A stretch of 64,000 nt of DNA from Tenrec ecaudatus (GCF_050624435.1 NC_134537.1:14814584-14878583), one strand, 5' to 3'; positions 10,962 through 22,474 are shown, counted from the first letter of the stretch. Notes: generated from the letters alone by a model not told the origin. A program made the numbers and translations.

Positions 10962-11430
10962 TGCGGAATCAAATGAATACCAGCCACGACAATGTCTTGA
11001 TAATTTAGAAGAGTCTTTATTCAGTTATAACCAGACTGCTAGAATCTAAAAGCGATTCTTTGATTGCAGTCTCCAGTCCACATTTCAGTCCATCTTTCAA
11101 AGGCAGAAAACACATTTATCCTTTTGCAAACGTGGACAGAAGCAGAAAGCAAAATTAGCATTACTATTCTTTAGGGTTAGGGAGCATTACAGAGTACAAC
11201 ATTGATTGTAATATTCTGGTAAATTCAAGAAGAGCAAGCATGCATTACAAGGTACATTCCTTATCATAAAAGAAACACTACCAAAATTGACTATAACATC
11301 CTGGTTACCATAACAAGATTGACTACACAAAGGGAAAAATTTCAGATTTCAACATAAAGGGAAAAATATTGAATCAGAACAAACGATATATTGTAGTGTC
11401 ACAAAACACACACTATGATGTTGACTGCAG
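10962..11430 (-). repeat. Putative ERV LTR with polyadenylation signal
   Basis: On the minus strand the segment ends in 'tgattccgca' and carries AATAAA (complement of 11,016-11,021) about 50 bases before that end, the usual place for an LTR poly(A) signal. No second copy in the window and no target duplication found; the other boundary is approximate. It could be class I, but I recognise no named family. Confidence 0.45.
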
Positions 11431-11439
11431 GAGGAAAGC

Positions 11440-11742
11440 CAAGTCAGTGCATTTGTAAATATCTCAGTGCTGGCAGGGGTTTCCACGCGGCTGCTCCAGC
11501 ACCCAGGGCTGCATTGGGGTAGGTCCATGTGGCTTCTCCTCAGGGATGTCTTGCAGGGAGTGAGTCTTGCCAGCTGAAGCAGGGAACTGCTAAGGCAGCT
11601 GCACCCTGGTCCGACCATCAGGAAGCAAGCGACCGGAGAACTAGAAAGGCCAGGCTCACTGAGCCATTTATCCCTGGGCCCTTCAATTAACCCCCACCTG
11701 TGTTTATTTGCCAGGTTGGCACGATAGTCTTTAACTATCTCA
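11440..11742 (-). repeat. MaLR-like LTR fragment
   Basis: Shares 'gtgctggcaggggtttccac' with family B (complement of the 6,950-7,000 region) and ends with 'ccatttatccctgggccc', 'cacctgtgtttatttgcca' and 'ctatctca', the complement of the family A 5' end. Lacks the other terminus, so it is truncated or a mosaic of A and B. Confidence 0.65.
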
Positions 11743-11934
11743 GGGAGGAGAATAGGCAGTCAACTTTCTGAGATGCGAGGGAGGAATGAGCAAAACACTT
11801 AGCAGCTTACAAAACTGGAATTTCTTTTGCTAGTCTGCCTCACTGCTCCATTTAAAATTGTTAAATCAGGGATCTACCTGAATTTTTAAACATGGTCAGT
11901 TATACCATTTTAGGGAAAAGTTGTATGGATTTGG

Positions 11935-12295
11935 ATAAATGCATACATCATGTAACCACCGCCACATCACACAAAATAAATGTTCTACCTCCCCTCCATC
12001 CTAAGGCCTTTCCTTCCCCCAGCTCCGGGTAATCACTGATCCGTTTCCTGTCCTGATTCTTTACTTTTGAAAATATGTCACATACATGGCCTCTTAAGGT
12101 GTGCTGCTCATTGAGATTGACTTGTTTCATTTCACATAAAGCATCTCAGATTAATCTATCTTGTTGCATGTAGCAGTAGTATTCCTTTCAAGCAGTACTC
12201 CACTGAGAAGAAATAGCACCTTGGTGTGTCCATTCATTCCCCAGTGAGGGGCCATTTGGGTTTCTTCAGATTTTGGCAATTACAAATAACAAAGG
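11935..12295 (-). repeat. Old L1 (ORF2 3' end / 3' UTR), antisense
   Basis: Landmarks of antisense mammalian L1 are readable: 'tttcatttcacataaagcat', 'cttgttgcatgtagcagtag', 'gtgtgtccattcattcccc' and 'ggccatttgggtttcttcag'. Much more diverged than the young L1 3' UTR copies, so an older insertion. Confidence 0.7.
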
Positions 12296-12835
12296 TTGGT
12301 GGAAACATGGCAGGGCACCAACAGCGCCCCCATGTGGCCTTCCCCTGGAGACAGACAGTTCCAGGAAGCAGGGAGGCGGAGTTCCATTGGCCATTGAAAT
12401 GCATTATCAAACCCAACAAAGAAGTAAAGAGTGCCTTGGGAGGGCCAATTGGTGTCAGAATTGATAAAGGAAGAAGAGAGTGGAGGCAGGACTGGTCTCC
12501 ACTTCACAGGAATCAGCCAAAGACTGATTACAACCACAAGATGAGTAATTCAAAACTGTCTTTATCGTGTTCTCATGATTTATTTTTGCAATTTTTTGCC
12601 AATCTTGTGTCACTATGTAGATACTGGGTGTCTTATAGACCGTAGATAGCTGTGTATTTTTTTTCCTTTTCTGATTCAGCCTGATGAACTCTGCTTTTGA
12701 ATTTTTGTTATCACTTAGATTAAACTTGTCATCTTGCTATTTTTTTAATTTATCCTCTCTGCTCTTAATTTTCTTTTTTCTTTCATTTTCTTTCTTTCTG
12801 TTCTGTCTTCCTTTCTTTCCCTCCTTTTCAAACTT
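12296..12835. other. Unassigned, no gene seen
   Basis: A GC-richer 230-bp stretch (12,300-12,530) is open in several frames, up to 139 codons on the plus strand, but the translation matches nothing I know and has no splice context. 12,650-12,835 is pyrimidine-rich. Confidence 0.35.
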
Positions 12836-14345
12836 TTTTTTTAACATTTTATTAGGAGCTCATACAACTCTCATCACAATCCATACATACATCAATTTTG
12901 TAAAGCACATCTGTACGTTCATTGCCCTCATCATTTTCAAAGCATTTGCTTTCCATTTAAGCCCTTTGCATCAGGTCCTCTTTGTTTCCCCCTCCCTCCC
13001 TGCTCTCCCCTCCTTCATGAGCCCTTAATAATTTATAAATTATTATTTTGTCATATCTTGCCCTGTCTCATGTCTCCCTTTACCCACTTTTCTGATGTCT
13101 GTCCCCAGGGAGGAGGTCACATGTAGATTCTTGTAATCAGTTCCCTCTTTCCAACCCCCTCTCACTCTACCCTCCCAGTATCGTCTCTCACACCCCTGGT
13201 CCTGAAGGTATCATTTGCCCTGGATTCCCTGTGCCTCTAGCTCCTATCTGCACCAGTGTACATCCTCTACTCTATCCAGACTTGCAAGGTAGAATTCGTA
13301 TCATGATAGTGTGGGGGCGGGGGGAGGAAGCATTTAGGAACTAGAGGAAAGTAGTATTCTTCATCAGTGCTGCATCACACCCTGACTGACTCATCTCCCC
13401 TAGACCCCTCTGGAAGGGGATCTCCAGTGGCTGACAAATGGACTTTGGGTCTCCACTCTGCACTTCCCCCTTCATTCACTATGGTAAGATTTTTTGTTCT
13501 GATGATGCCTTATATCTGATCCCTTCAACACCTCGTGATCGCACAGGCTGGTGTGCTTCTTCCATGTGGGCTTGTTGCTTCTGAGCTAGATGGCCGCTTT
13601 TTTACCTGCAAGCCTTTAAGACCCCATACACTATATCTTTTGCTAGCCGGGCACCATCAGCTTTCTTCGCCACATTTGCTTATGCCCTCAAGAGATCGTA
13701 TCCTGGAGGTGTGCACCCAATGATATGATTTTTGTTGTTTGATGCCTGATAACTGATCCCTTCAGAACCACGTGAACACACAGGCTGGTGTGTTCTTCCA
13801 TGTGGGCTTTGTTGCTTCTGAGCTAGATGGCCGCTTGTTTACCTTCAAGCCTTTAAGACTTCAGACGCTATATCTTTTGCTAGCCAGGCACCATCAACTT
13901 TCTTCACCACGTTTGCTTGTTTACCCGCTTTGTCTTCAGCGATTGTGTTGGGAGCGTGAGCATCATAGAATGCCAATTTAATAGAAGAAAGTATTCTTGC
14001 ATTGAGGGAGTATTTAAGTGGAGGCCCAATGTCCTTCTGCCACCTTAATACTAAACCTATAAATATATGCACATAGATCTATTTCCCCATCCTCATATAT
14101 ATATTTGCATATGTACATGTCTTTGTCTAGACCTCTATAAATGTCCTTTGTCTCCCAGCTCTTTCCTCTATTTCCCTTGACTTTTTTTCCTGTCCCTCTA
14201 TCGTGCTCCATCCCCACCTGGGTTTCAGCAATACCTCTTTGTTACATTACCCTTGATCATGCCCTACCAGGCCTCCCACACTCACCTCACCACCAATTTG
14301 GATCTCTTGTTGTTTCCTTATCCCTGGCCTTTTCCATCTTTTTTT
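12836..14345 (-). mobile_element. L1 3' UTR, long copy
   Basis: Starts at the complement of the 3' end ('taacattttattaggagctc') and continues past both roughly 240-bp modules into the upstream part ('ggcccaatgtccttctgcc', 'agatctatttccccatcctc', 'ccaatttggatctcttgttg'), which matches the plus-strand copy at 30,730-31,050. Ends near 14,345 by 5' truncation. No ORF2. Confidence 0.85.
13493..13972 (-). repeat. Tandem duplication of ~240-bp module in the L1 3' UTR
   Basis: Two consecutive units (about 13,493-13,733 and 13,734-13,972) each contain 'acaggctggtgtg', 'ctgagctagatggccgctt', 'aagcctttaaga', 'ctatatcttttgctagcc' and end in a short 'gcgat'/'agatcg' box followed by 'gtgagcatca' or 'gtgtgcaccca'. 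They differ by roughly 10-15% by eye. Confidence 0.85.
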
Positions 14346-14754
14346 TAAAGACTATCTCCTCCACTGGCTGTTTAGCTAGTAAATCTTGGTGAAGCTTCTG
14401 TATTTGGGTGGGTTGTTTGGTTTGGGGTCCTTATGGAGTTTACAATATGCATTTTTAACCATAGCTTTCTTGAATTATGATTTTGCTACTTCAGATATAA
14501 TGTGGGATTTGATTTGCACAGTTCCCATTCTTGTGATATGTTTATCATATATTTTAGTCCTGTTATAAATCTACCAATATAACGTTAATTCTAAATAACC
14601 GAATAGATTTTAAACAATTTAAGAAAATTATGAGATATATATTTTTGTCTACGTATTTAATGTCTTAGTTACAATTCATGTCTTTCTGTATATCTGAGTG
14701 ACCACCTGTTATCAATTTAAATTTGTTTTCAGTTTGTAATGGCCTATTACTAAA

Positions 14755-15195
14755 ACCTACCATACCCTCCTGTGGAAGTGGGCAAACGACCTGAACAGTA
14801 GTTTCACTAGGGAGGAGTGGCCAATACATTTTTGAGAAGATGTTCCCAATAATTAGCCATCAGAGAAAAGCAAATGAAGACAACCATGAGATACAACCTA
14901 ACACCCTTGAGGATAGCCCAAATCAGCAAATCAGAGACCAACAAATGCTGGTGAGGGTGTGGCAGGTTAGGATCTCTCCTCCACTGCTGGTGGTCGTGTA
15001 GATACGTACAACCTCTGTGGAAAGCAATCTGGCAAGATTTAAAGCAAATAGAAATTGAGCTACCTTATGACCCAGCTATCCCTCCATTAGGCACATCCCA
15101 GAAGAGGTAAGAAATAGGCCACGAACAGTCATCCACACCCCCATGTTTATTGCATCAAGAGCTGTAAGAGCCCCTAACAAAATGATCATAAAAAT
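14755..15195 (+). mobile_element. L1 ORF2 3'-end remnant with collapsed 3' UTR
   Basis: Readable L1 ORF2 3' coding landmarks: 'agtgggcaaacgacctgaac', 'gagaaaagcaaatgaagac', 'caaatgctggtgagggtgtg', 'ctccactgctggtggtcgtg' and 'tatgacccagctatccctcc'. After 'cacccccatgtttattgca' it jumps straight to 'gagctgtaagagcccctaac' plus 'aaaatgat', which is the last ~25 bases of the young L1 3' end. The rest of ORF2 and nearly all the 3' UTR are missing. Frames are interrupted. Confidence 0.85.
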
Positions 15196-15846
15196 TTTTT
15201 TTCAGTTTGTATTTTTTGTGCTCGTTTTATTTACTTTTTGTTGTATTTAATTTTGTTTTTTCCTTTGACTACTTTAAAGGCATCATTTGGGTTGAGTTTT
15301 TTTTTCTAGCCTCATTTGCAAAAATCTGTTTTTTTGTTTAATAAGAAATCGGTTGCCATTCTGATTATTATTCTTATGTAATGAATCATTTTTCCCCTAA
15401 AATTTCTTGCAAGAGTTTCCATTTAGACGTATAATTTGAACAGATTGATGATGATATGTAATTTACATATATTTTTTAGTTATCTTGCTTAGAATTTACT
15501 GGAACTGAGCTGCTATATGACTGTGCATCTATTTAACTGCATTTGATATTTTCAGTCATTATTTATTTCAAATATTTATCTCTCAAATTGCTTTCACTCT
15601 TATAAGTCTTTAAGGGCCCGTTTATTTTATTTAACTTTTTTCTCCTTTGTGTCTCAGTTCAGACTATTTTTACTCACATATTTTCAAGTAGACCTCATGT
15701 AATAAGTGATCCAATTCTAGGATTTTTATGTGTTTTAAATTTTCCTTTAAAAATAATTTCTAATCTCTTGAAATTTTCTATGGTTACCTATTATGTGTTT
15801 GTCTTCTTATAAATCTTTGCTATTCACTGTGGGTATATATCCTCCC
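15196..15846. other. AT-rich, unassigned
   Basis: T-rich sequence without recognisable genes or repeats; possibly an old L1 piece. Confidence 0.35.
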
Positions 15847-15851
15847 TCTCT

Positions 15852-15891
<40 letters not shown>

Positions 15892-15894
15892 ACG
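15847..15894. repeat. (TC)n(CA)n microsatellite
   Basis: A tc run changes directly into about 12 ca units. Confidence 0.95.
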
Positions 15895-16596
15895 TACTTT
15901 TGTGTTATATTCTGGATTGCAGACTGCTCTGTTCCTCAGAAGAATATTGAGGTTTTCTTTTGTTTTTCTATTCTGGAGAATTAATTTTAAGCTTTCTTAG
16001 TGTGGATCTATCTCAATATTTTTCTTAGTCCTAAGGAACATCCCTTAGTCCTGGAACACTGTCATTTCTCATAAGCATAATCCCTCTGAGGTTATCATGG
16101 AAAGCCAAACATGTCTACCAGTCATTTCTAACTTGATAAGATTGAAGTTTCTTTTGCTGAGCAATTGCTGAAATCGATAGGCTCCTTTAGCCCTATGCCT
16201 ATTATATTTTATTGGGCTCTTCGATGTTTTTAAAATGCCTGTGTGTCAAATTCAGAAACTATCCAAGCTCACAGAGGTTTCATATGCCAGTGAGGTTTTT
16301 TTTCTCTATTGCCCTTCTCATTTTTAGGCTTTGTCCCCACTTCTACAGCAGTTCCATTTTCCCCTCTCTGACTACCGAGATCAATAAGAATGCAGTTAGG
16401 TGCGTGAGCTCTATAGGCTGCAGTCCATAAGCACTTAGGAGTGTCCTCAGGGTAAAGTTGAATCAATGTGCATTTCATCCATATAGTTATTCTCTTCCAA
16501 GACTCAAATCCTCCCCAGTTTCTCAACTTAGTTGCCTTTTGTGGAGAAGTGAGGTTTCCTAATATATCCTTTCTATCCAAGTCTCTAGGGAGCCCG

Positions 16597-16780
16597 TCTG
16601 TGTTAGTGGGTTTCGGGTAGCACAAGGTCAGTAGTTCCGAGCCACCAGCTGCTCTGCCAGAGAAAAACAAGGCATTCTACTTCTGTAAACAGTTACAGGC
16701 TCAGCAACTCACAGCAGTGCTTCTAGCTCGCCCTGCAGCATCTCTATGAGTCAGAATCAATGAGAGATCAGTGAGTTGAG
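16597..16780 (+). repeat. AfroSINE
   Basis: Plus-strand SINE: 'agcacaaggtcagtagttcc' (B-box area), 'ccaccagctgctctgccaga', 'acttctgtaaacagttacag', 'catctctatgagtcagaatc', then a decayed tail. The first bases of the head are lost. Confidence 0.8.
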
Positions 16781-17271
16781 TATCCAAGTCTCTGTCAATC
16801 CTCCCAAATGATTGGATGGGAGCGTGAAAAAAGGGTGTATGAAACATTAGGACTGAGGATTGGTCCAAGCTAGTTTGCTTGGCCCATGGAGGCAGAGGAC
16901 AAGGGACCAGAGAGAGAGCCATGGCTGCTGTCTCATCAGAAGTGCTACTGTGGACCAAGGACGATATCCTTAATGTTTTCTGTTCCTGGTATGGTAACCT
17001 ATTAAATTCCTTAACAAAGCCCTTAATCATGAGTATTGGCCATGAATTCCATGTGTCCATGGCTGGATTCTTGGACCCAGCCCGGACATAAAGTGTCATC
17101 ATAGGGTGATGAAGGATGGAGGGTGGAGACTTGCCTGGCCTTGTCTTGTGGCAATCTGGCTTCAGCTGGAATGGAGGGGGATTCTCCTCCTTGTTGCAGT
17201 CAAAGGAGGTCAGATGCAAATCCCATCCCATTTCTTCCCCTTCAAACAGTTTTGCTTGTAATACTTTCTCC
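16781..17271 (-). other. Unrecognised stretch inside a 212-codon minus frame
   Basis: The minus strand is open from 17,339 to 16,701 (212 codons), the longest frame outside the CpG island. Both ends of the frame are AfroSINE sequence (16,597-16,780 and 17,272-17,342), so the reading frame crosses SINE boundaries. The middle ~490 bp is not a repeat I can name. The translation has no known motif, membrane segment or codon pattern that argues for coding. I treat it as probably fortuitous. Confidence 0.35.
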
Positions 17272-17342
17272 AGAATTGTATTTGTTAGCAACAGGTTGCT
17301 ATGAGTTGGAGCCAATTCTAGGATAGTGAACAACATCAATGG
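17272..17342 (+). repeat. AfroSINE / RTE 3' tail
   Basis: 'caggttgctatgagttggag', 'ccaattctaggatagtgaac' and 'aacatcaatgga' are the common 3' tail. The head is absent. Confidence 0.7.
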
Positions 17343-17439
17343 AGGATGTATATGATACCTATTTATGAACAGAAAGTAGAAGCATATATTTTTTTCTTAC
17401 CTATAATATGTCTCAAAGATCTTTTAAATAAATATCACA

Positions 17440-17710
17440 TAGGCCTATCTCATTATGTCTACATGATGTTCCATAATAAAGGTAGCACAATTTACTTAAC
17501 CATTCTTTAAAGTCAATTTATTTATAGAATTTTGCTATTAGAAAGAATGATATGGTAAATTATCTTATAAATATATATCCTTCACTTATTCTAACAATTT
17601 CATAATTTAGAATCTCAGAAACGGAATTGCTATGTCAAAGAATCTAGTGTTTAAATTTTCATAGACATTAACATAAACTTTTCAATATACTGTTCTCTTT
17701 TGCTTTTACT
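17440..17710 (-). repeat. Old L1, antisense
   Basis: 'gatgttccataataaaggta', 'caatttacttaaccattctt', 'ttttgctattagaaagaatg' and 'ggaattgctatgtcaaagaa' follow the order of antisense old mammalian L1 3' regions. Heavily diverged. Confidence 0.6.
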
Positions 17711-18095
17711 CATCAAGAGAGACTTTGGAACTAATTTGATATCATGAGAATTTAATGTGGGATTATATTTTTGTACCTTATTTATATTGTATTTTCTTAG
17801 TTATCTTTTATGCTTTTAGACTGCTGGGTTTAGTGCTGATTAGATACACTCTTGAATAAATTTCAGTAGATATATATTACCCTTAAGCATGTCTAACATA
17901 AATTGATAAACCACAAATTAGGGAACTTTTGAAAACATGAAAGATAATGTGTTTGTTTATTTTGAGAAAAATAGCATTTACTTTCTCCTTTGAAAACTTT
18001 CCTTCATTTCTTTTCATATGCACAGATTTTGCTTTAAAAATTTTTGATCATCCCAATAACTTACCGACAGCCACTGATTCAGTTCATAACATCCC

Positions 18096-18238
18096 TACAA
18101 ATGTACTGCCATCCAGTCGATTCAGAGTCCTACCAACACGATAGGGCAGGGCAGTTGTGAGTTTCTGAGCGTGTAATTTCTTACCACTGTTGAAAGCCTC
18201 ATCTTGGATTGGATGGTGGTTTCCTGCTGCTTCTCTAG
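18096..18238 (-). repeat. AfroSINE, truncated
   Basis: 'actgccatccagtcgattca', 'gggcagggcagttgtgagtt' and 'agcctcatcttggattggat' are the antisense core of the SINE. The head is missing because sequence of another repeat takes over at about 18,239. Confidence 0.7.
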
Positions 18239-18385
18239 CAATCCCATGGGGTAGAACATAACTGTGCCATAATGTTTCTGAAGGCGTAAATCGTTAGAGA
18301 AGTAGACCATAAGTCCGATACTGGTCCATAAATCTCTCTTCAGACTCACACGGCTACATGCAATGATGTAGCAGACCACCTAATT
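18239..18385 (-). repeat. MaLR-like LTR fragment (family B type)
   Basis: 'gaccataagtccgatactgg', 'tccataaatctctcttcaga' and 'ctacatgcaatgatgtagca' correspond to the complement of the 3' half of family B LTRs (compare 7,020-7,090 and 25,840-25,880). Confidence 0.6.
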
Positions 18386-18599
18386 TTTCTCCCCCAGAAC
18401 AACTGGTGAATTCAAGCTGCTTCCCTTTAAGTTAGTAGCTCAATGCTTAGTCCCCTGGGTCAATAGAGGTCTTTCAGATTAACCATCCTGTACATAAAAT
18501 AATATAGTTAACAAATAATAAGCATTTCTGTTCTTGCTAAATACCTTTTCAGTTTAGGGTTTTTTGTTAATTCTTTTTTTCCCCTCAAACACTGCAGTG

Positions 18600-18860
18600 A
18601 TTTTATGAATTCCTTCTTAGTAGTTTTCCAAAAATGGAATTATCTGATCAAGATTATTAATGCATATTTATAAATATTATTAGATTGTTTTTCAAAAGCT
18701 TTGACAGCTTTATTTTCACACGATTAAAGTATCTACTCCATTATACCTTTGCTAATAATTTTCTATAATCTCTACTAATTTTATAGACACAATAAATGGT
18801 TTCCCATTGTTTTAATTTATAGCTATAAATTTCAAAGTTGAACATTGTTTTACAAGTGTA
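18600..18860 (-). repeat. Old L1-like fragment, antisense
   Basis: 'ggaattatctgatcaagatt' and 'gattgtttttcaaaagcttt' resemble the antisense 'wrong-base' stretch of old L1 3' ends. Weak match. Confidence 0.4.
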
Positions 18861-20136
18861 TTATTCAGTCAATTTTCTAGTGAAGATTGCTACTGCTTTT
18901 TAGTAATTTACTTTGGATACTCACCATTAATGCTGTCATCTATTAGCACCCTAATCACTGTCCCTCATTTATCATAGGCTTTAAAATTTCCTCAGATTTT
19001 CTTAAATTTTAGAATTATTCTATCTTCCATTGTCCACTTAAAATCTTGGCCCATCATTTTATTGATTCCAAATTACTTCTATTTGCAATTCACTTTGATA
19101 AGGATCTCTCTCTGTTCACTTTTTAACTGCAGCTTCAACTTTTAAGTCTTAAATCCATGAATTCCCTTTATTTGGGTGACCTCTCGCATGCCCCCAGCTC
19201 TCCGCTTTATTATTACCACAAGCCCTTATCTTGCCTTCCTTGAGGACTACTGAAGAATCACCAGCGGTCACAGCCCTGCGTCTATTAAATCACGTCTATC
19301 TTGCTATCCACCTCACCCACAGGGTCTCTTTGAAGTCAACTCTGACTCTTCATGACCTCAGGTCTGTCAGAGTAGAATTATGCTGTAAGGATTTTTCAGT
19401 GGCTCTTTTTTTAGAAGGAGATCAACAGGTGTTTCTGCTGACAAACTTTCAACTTCTGCTTAAGAAACCATCATAGTAGACATTTAGCATAGGTTGCCAA
19501 ACTTACTGGGCCTACTGACCATGGTTAAGAGAAAAAAATTACTCAACAACCTGCTGGAAATTACCACCTTTTGTACTATAACCTATTACCTAGAATAAAG
19601 TGTTGGCATCTGCTTTTGCAGTCCCCCCTGGACTATTCCAGCTGCCCCCAGGGGGCATTGCCGCTAACTTTGGGAAACACTATTTATATGAACCAAGAAC
19701 TGTAGATATGAATCAAAATTAAGTTCTTAAAGGACATGATATTTTGTGACAAGGACCACACACCCACATAAAAAGTAATATATATGATGTACATCTTTAT
19801 CACATAATGCAATGATAAAAAAATCAATTCTGTCAATAGAGGTAAAAATGGTAAAAGAACAATGAGCTCTCAGTCAAATACTAAGGAATTTAAATACACA
19901 AATTTGCTTTAATTTCCTATTGTAGATAGGCTGTGTTGTGCATGTATATTTTATTTTGTTCAGTATTCATGTGCTTGAGTAAAAAATGATTTTATCTGTG
20001 CTTCATACATCTTTAAAAGACTTCACTGTGTAGCCAATAATGGAAGCAACAGCATCAAGTGCAGTAATTTTGGTTTGATTTTAGGTTTATAAAGAAAAGT
20101 GAAGGGCACTGATAAGCAATATAGTACTGTCTTTTC
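18861..20136. other. Mostly unassigned
   Basis: No exon seen. 19,318-19,475 ('gaagtcaactctgactcttc', then 'gcttaagaaacc') may be a strongly eroded antisense AfroSINE, but only two blocks agree. Confidence 0.4.
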
Positions 20137-20305
20137 AACTGTCTTTGAGTCAATTCCAGTTCTTAGCAACAGTACATGGGTTCTGAGATTTTGTAAACTT
20201 TGATGGGTGAAAATAACCTCATCTTTATCTCATAGTGGCGGGGGGTTCAACCAGGCACCTTCCAGTTAGCAATCCAGCACCTACCCAGCAGTGCCGCCAT
20301 GGCTT
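20137..20305 (-). repeat. AfroSINE
   Basis: Antisense SINE: 'tttgagtcaattccagttct', 'acctcatctttatctcatag', 'gttagcaatccagcacctac' and 'ccagcagtgccgcc', the complement of the head. Confidence 0.8.
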
Positions 20306-21127
20306 CCGATCAAACATCCAAATAGCCTATCTTTCGTAAATCTATTAATATTGTCTAATTACTTGGTTCTCCTAATTATTTGAAATAGCTTAAGAACTTC
20401 ATTCTCCAATTAAAATGTTTCAAGTGAGGAAATTTTAGATTAATTTAATACTAGCAGCAGGGACTATAAACATGTTACACATATGGCTTCTTATATGAAA
20501 TTTGAGACAGCTTTTCATAGTAGATTCCTAAAAAGAATTCAAATATCCGCTACCCTGAACTTTATGATTCCATGCACCAGATGTCACTGTTTCCCCATGT
20601 CAGTAAAATACACCAACCAATTTTGGCAGTTAAAAAAGTATTCTTGATCTTTCAATCTTTCTTTTCTAGGTATAAAACCCAAAGACCTATGTAAATGTGT
20701 GTGCATACACAAACAGGAACTAGAACGCTCATGGTGACAGCTTCAAATATTTAAATCCGCAAACGACTCACATGCCAATCAAGAGTCTAAATACATCGGA
20801 GGCAGAGCCAAACAATGGAGCACAATCCACCAATGAGAATGTAAAATCTATGATAATGTAAATCTCAAAAACACATTTAAGTAAAAAACGGTCAACAAAG
20901 GAGAGTATATACTCTATGATTCTGGTTGTTTTGGGATAAACAATACAAAACCAAAAATATCTATCCAATTATTTGTCACTTTTGTAGAAAGTTTGTGACC
21001 AGAAGAGGGAGAGATGCTATTTCTGGGGTAGTGATTACATAATATCTCTCGTCCTAGATGGTGGTTACAGAAATTTGTTCAGATTGTGAACATTGATGAC
21101 AAGATCTTTTTACAGCACTGTTTATAT
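20306..21127. other. Unassigned, no gene seen
   Basis: AT-rich and without recognised repeats or exons. Confidence 0.4.
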
Positions 21128-21332
21128 GCTATGCTGGTGGTATAGTGGTTACATATTGGGTTGCTATCCGTAAGGTCAGCAGTTCAAAACCACCAGCTTT
21201 TCTGCATGAGAAAGAGGCCTTTTGCTCTTGTGAAGATTTACAGTTTCAAAACCACAGGGGCAATTGTACCTGTCCTACACAGTCACTATGAGTTGGAATT
21301 GTTTTGGTGGTAAATTTGGATTTTGGTTTATG
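21128..21332 (+). repeat. AfroSINE, nearly full length
   Basis: One of the cleanest copies. tRNA-like head 'ctggtggtatagtggttaca' (A box), 'aaggtcagcagttcaaaacc' (B box), 'gagaaagaggccttttgctc', 'gatttacagtttcaaaacca', 'cagtcactatgagttggaat', and a T/G-rich tail 'ggattttggttta'. RNA polymerase III promoter boxes are visible but decayed. Confidence 0.9.
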
Positions 21333-21714
21333 CTCTATTTGCTGATTTTAAAAGTCAAATCAAATCCATGGACTCTGCTGAAGTGCCAGGATTCTTGTGT
21401 TTTCCCTTTCAACTGATTCCAGAATCCCCTCTATCTTGGTTTGATCCATATCAATCCTTCCTCCGTTAGTCGCACCAATCTTATTTTAATGAATCTCTAA
21501 CTGTGTACTCTTATGGATTGGCGCTGTTCTTAATTATCAACTATTATTTCCTCTCTATTAACTCTTTTTCTTATATAATACACATGATTGAGTTTATCTC
21601 ATCATACACAAATAAAATTAAGTGAAACACCAATATGTATTTAAAAAAATTAACAAAAGGGAAAACATGATCAGCTGATCACATTCTGGAATAACTGAAG
21701 AAAGATATCAATGA

Positions 21715-21865
21715 AACAGATAGACAGAGTGGCTGTAACAATGGATTCAATATGACATTGAGTGTGAAGATGGTGCATGACTAGACAGTGTTTTCAATGT
21801 TTTGTTCTGTATTCTTGCACGTATTTACTAAGTGCATGCCAACTCACTCCTAACAACAATTTAAA
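21715..21865 (+). repeat. RTE 3' end
   Basis: 'agagtggctgtaacaatgga', 'gtgtgaagatggtgcatgac' and 'cagtgttttcaatgttttgt', ending in 'ctaacaacaat'. Same order as 41,990-42,125. Confidence 0.75.
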
Positions 21866-21929
21866 GGCGTGCATACATTCCCACACATCTATTTTCTTGT
21901 TATAAAGCCAAAAAAGGAAGAACACACTC

Positions 21930-22468
21930 AGTATATCTTAAATGAAAATAATTAAAATAAAAAAGGTTGGATGATGTAGGAAACATCAAAAGAAGATGGA
22001 AGTAACACACAGAGCGAGTGTATCAAAAGGAACTAGTTGATATTCAACCATTTCAAAAGGTAGCACGTGATCAAAATCTAATGGTACTGGAGAAAGAAGC
22101 CCAAGATGCCCTGAAAACATTAACCAAAAAAAAAAAAAAAGTGTCCATGAATTGACAGAATACCAGCTCAAATGCTTCAATGCTCATCGATGCCAAAAAA
22201 TTTGGAAGACCTGGCCAACTGCCTGAGAGTTCCATATTTGTACCCATTCAAAAGAAAGGTGATCAAACAGCCTGCGTGCATTATAGAACTCTATCATTGA
22301 TAGCATATCCAGGTAAAATGTTGCTGAAGACCATTCAAAAATGGCACAGCAGCACATTGACAGGGGGTTGACAGAAATTCAGGCTAGATTCAGAATAGGC
22401 CATGAAGCAAGGGATAGCATTGCTGATACCAGGCAGCTCTTGGGTGAAAGCGGAGCTTAACTTAAAAA
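21930..22468 (+). pseudogene. RTE reverse-transcriptase N-terminal region, broken
   Basis: Readable pieces of the RTE ORF just before and within the RT domain: 'FVPIQKKGDQTACVHYRTLS' (22,236 on), then 'QARFRIGHEARDS' and 'TRQLLGES' in other frames. The conserved order 'P.pKkGd...nYR.isL' identifies the RT fingers. Interrupted by stops and a 15-A run (22,126-22,140). Ends abruptly where an antisense RTE piece begins. Confidence 0.8.
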
Positions 22469-22474
22469 TGGGTG

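Noticed and set aside
21128-21200. A functional tRNA gene at AfroSINE heads
   Set aside because: A- and B-box-like sequences are present, but there is no cloverleaf or terminator, and they continue into SINE bodies.
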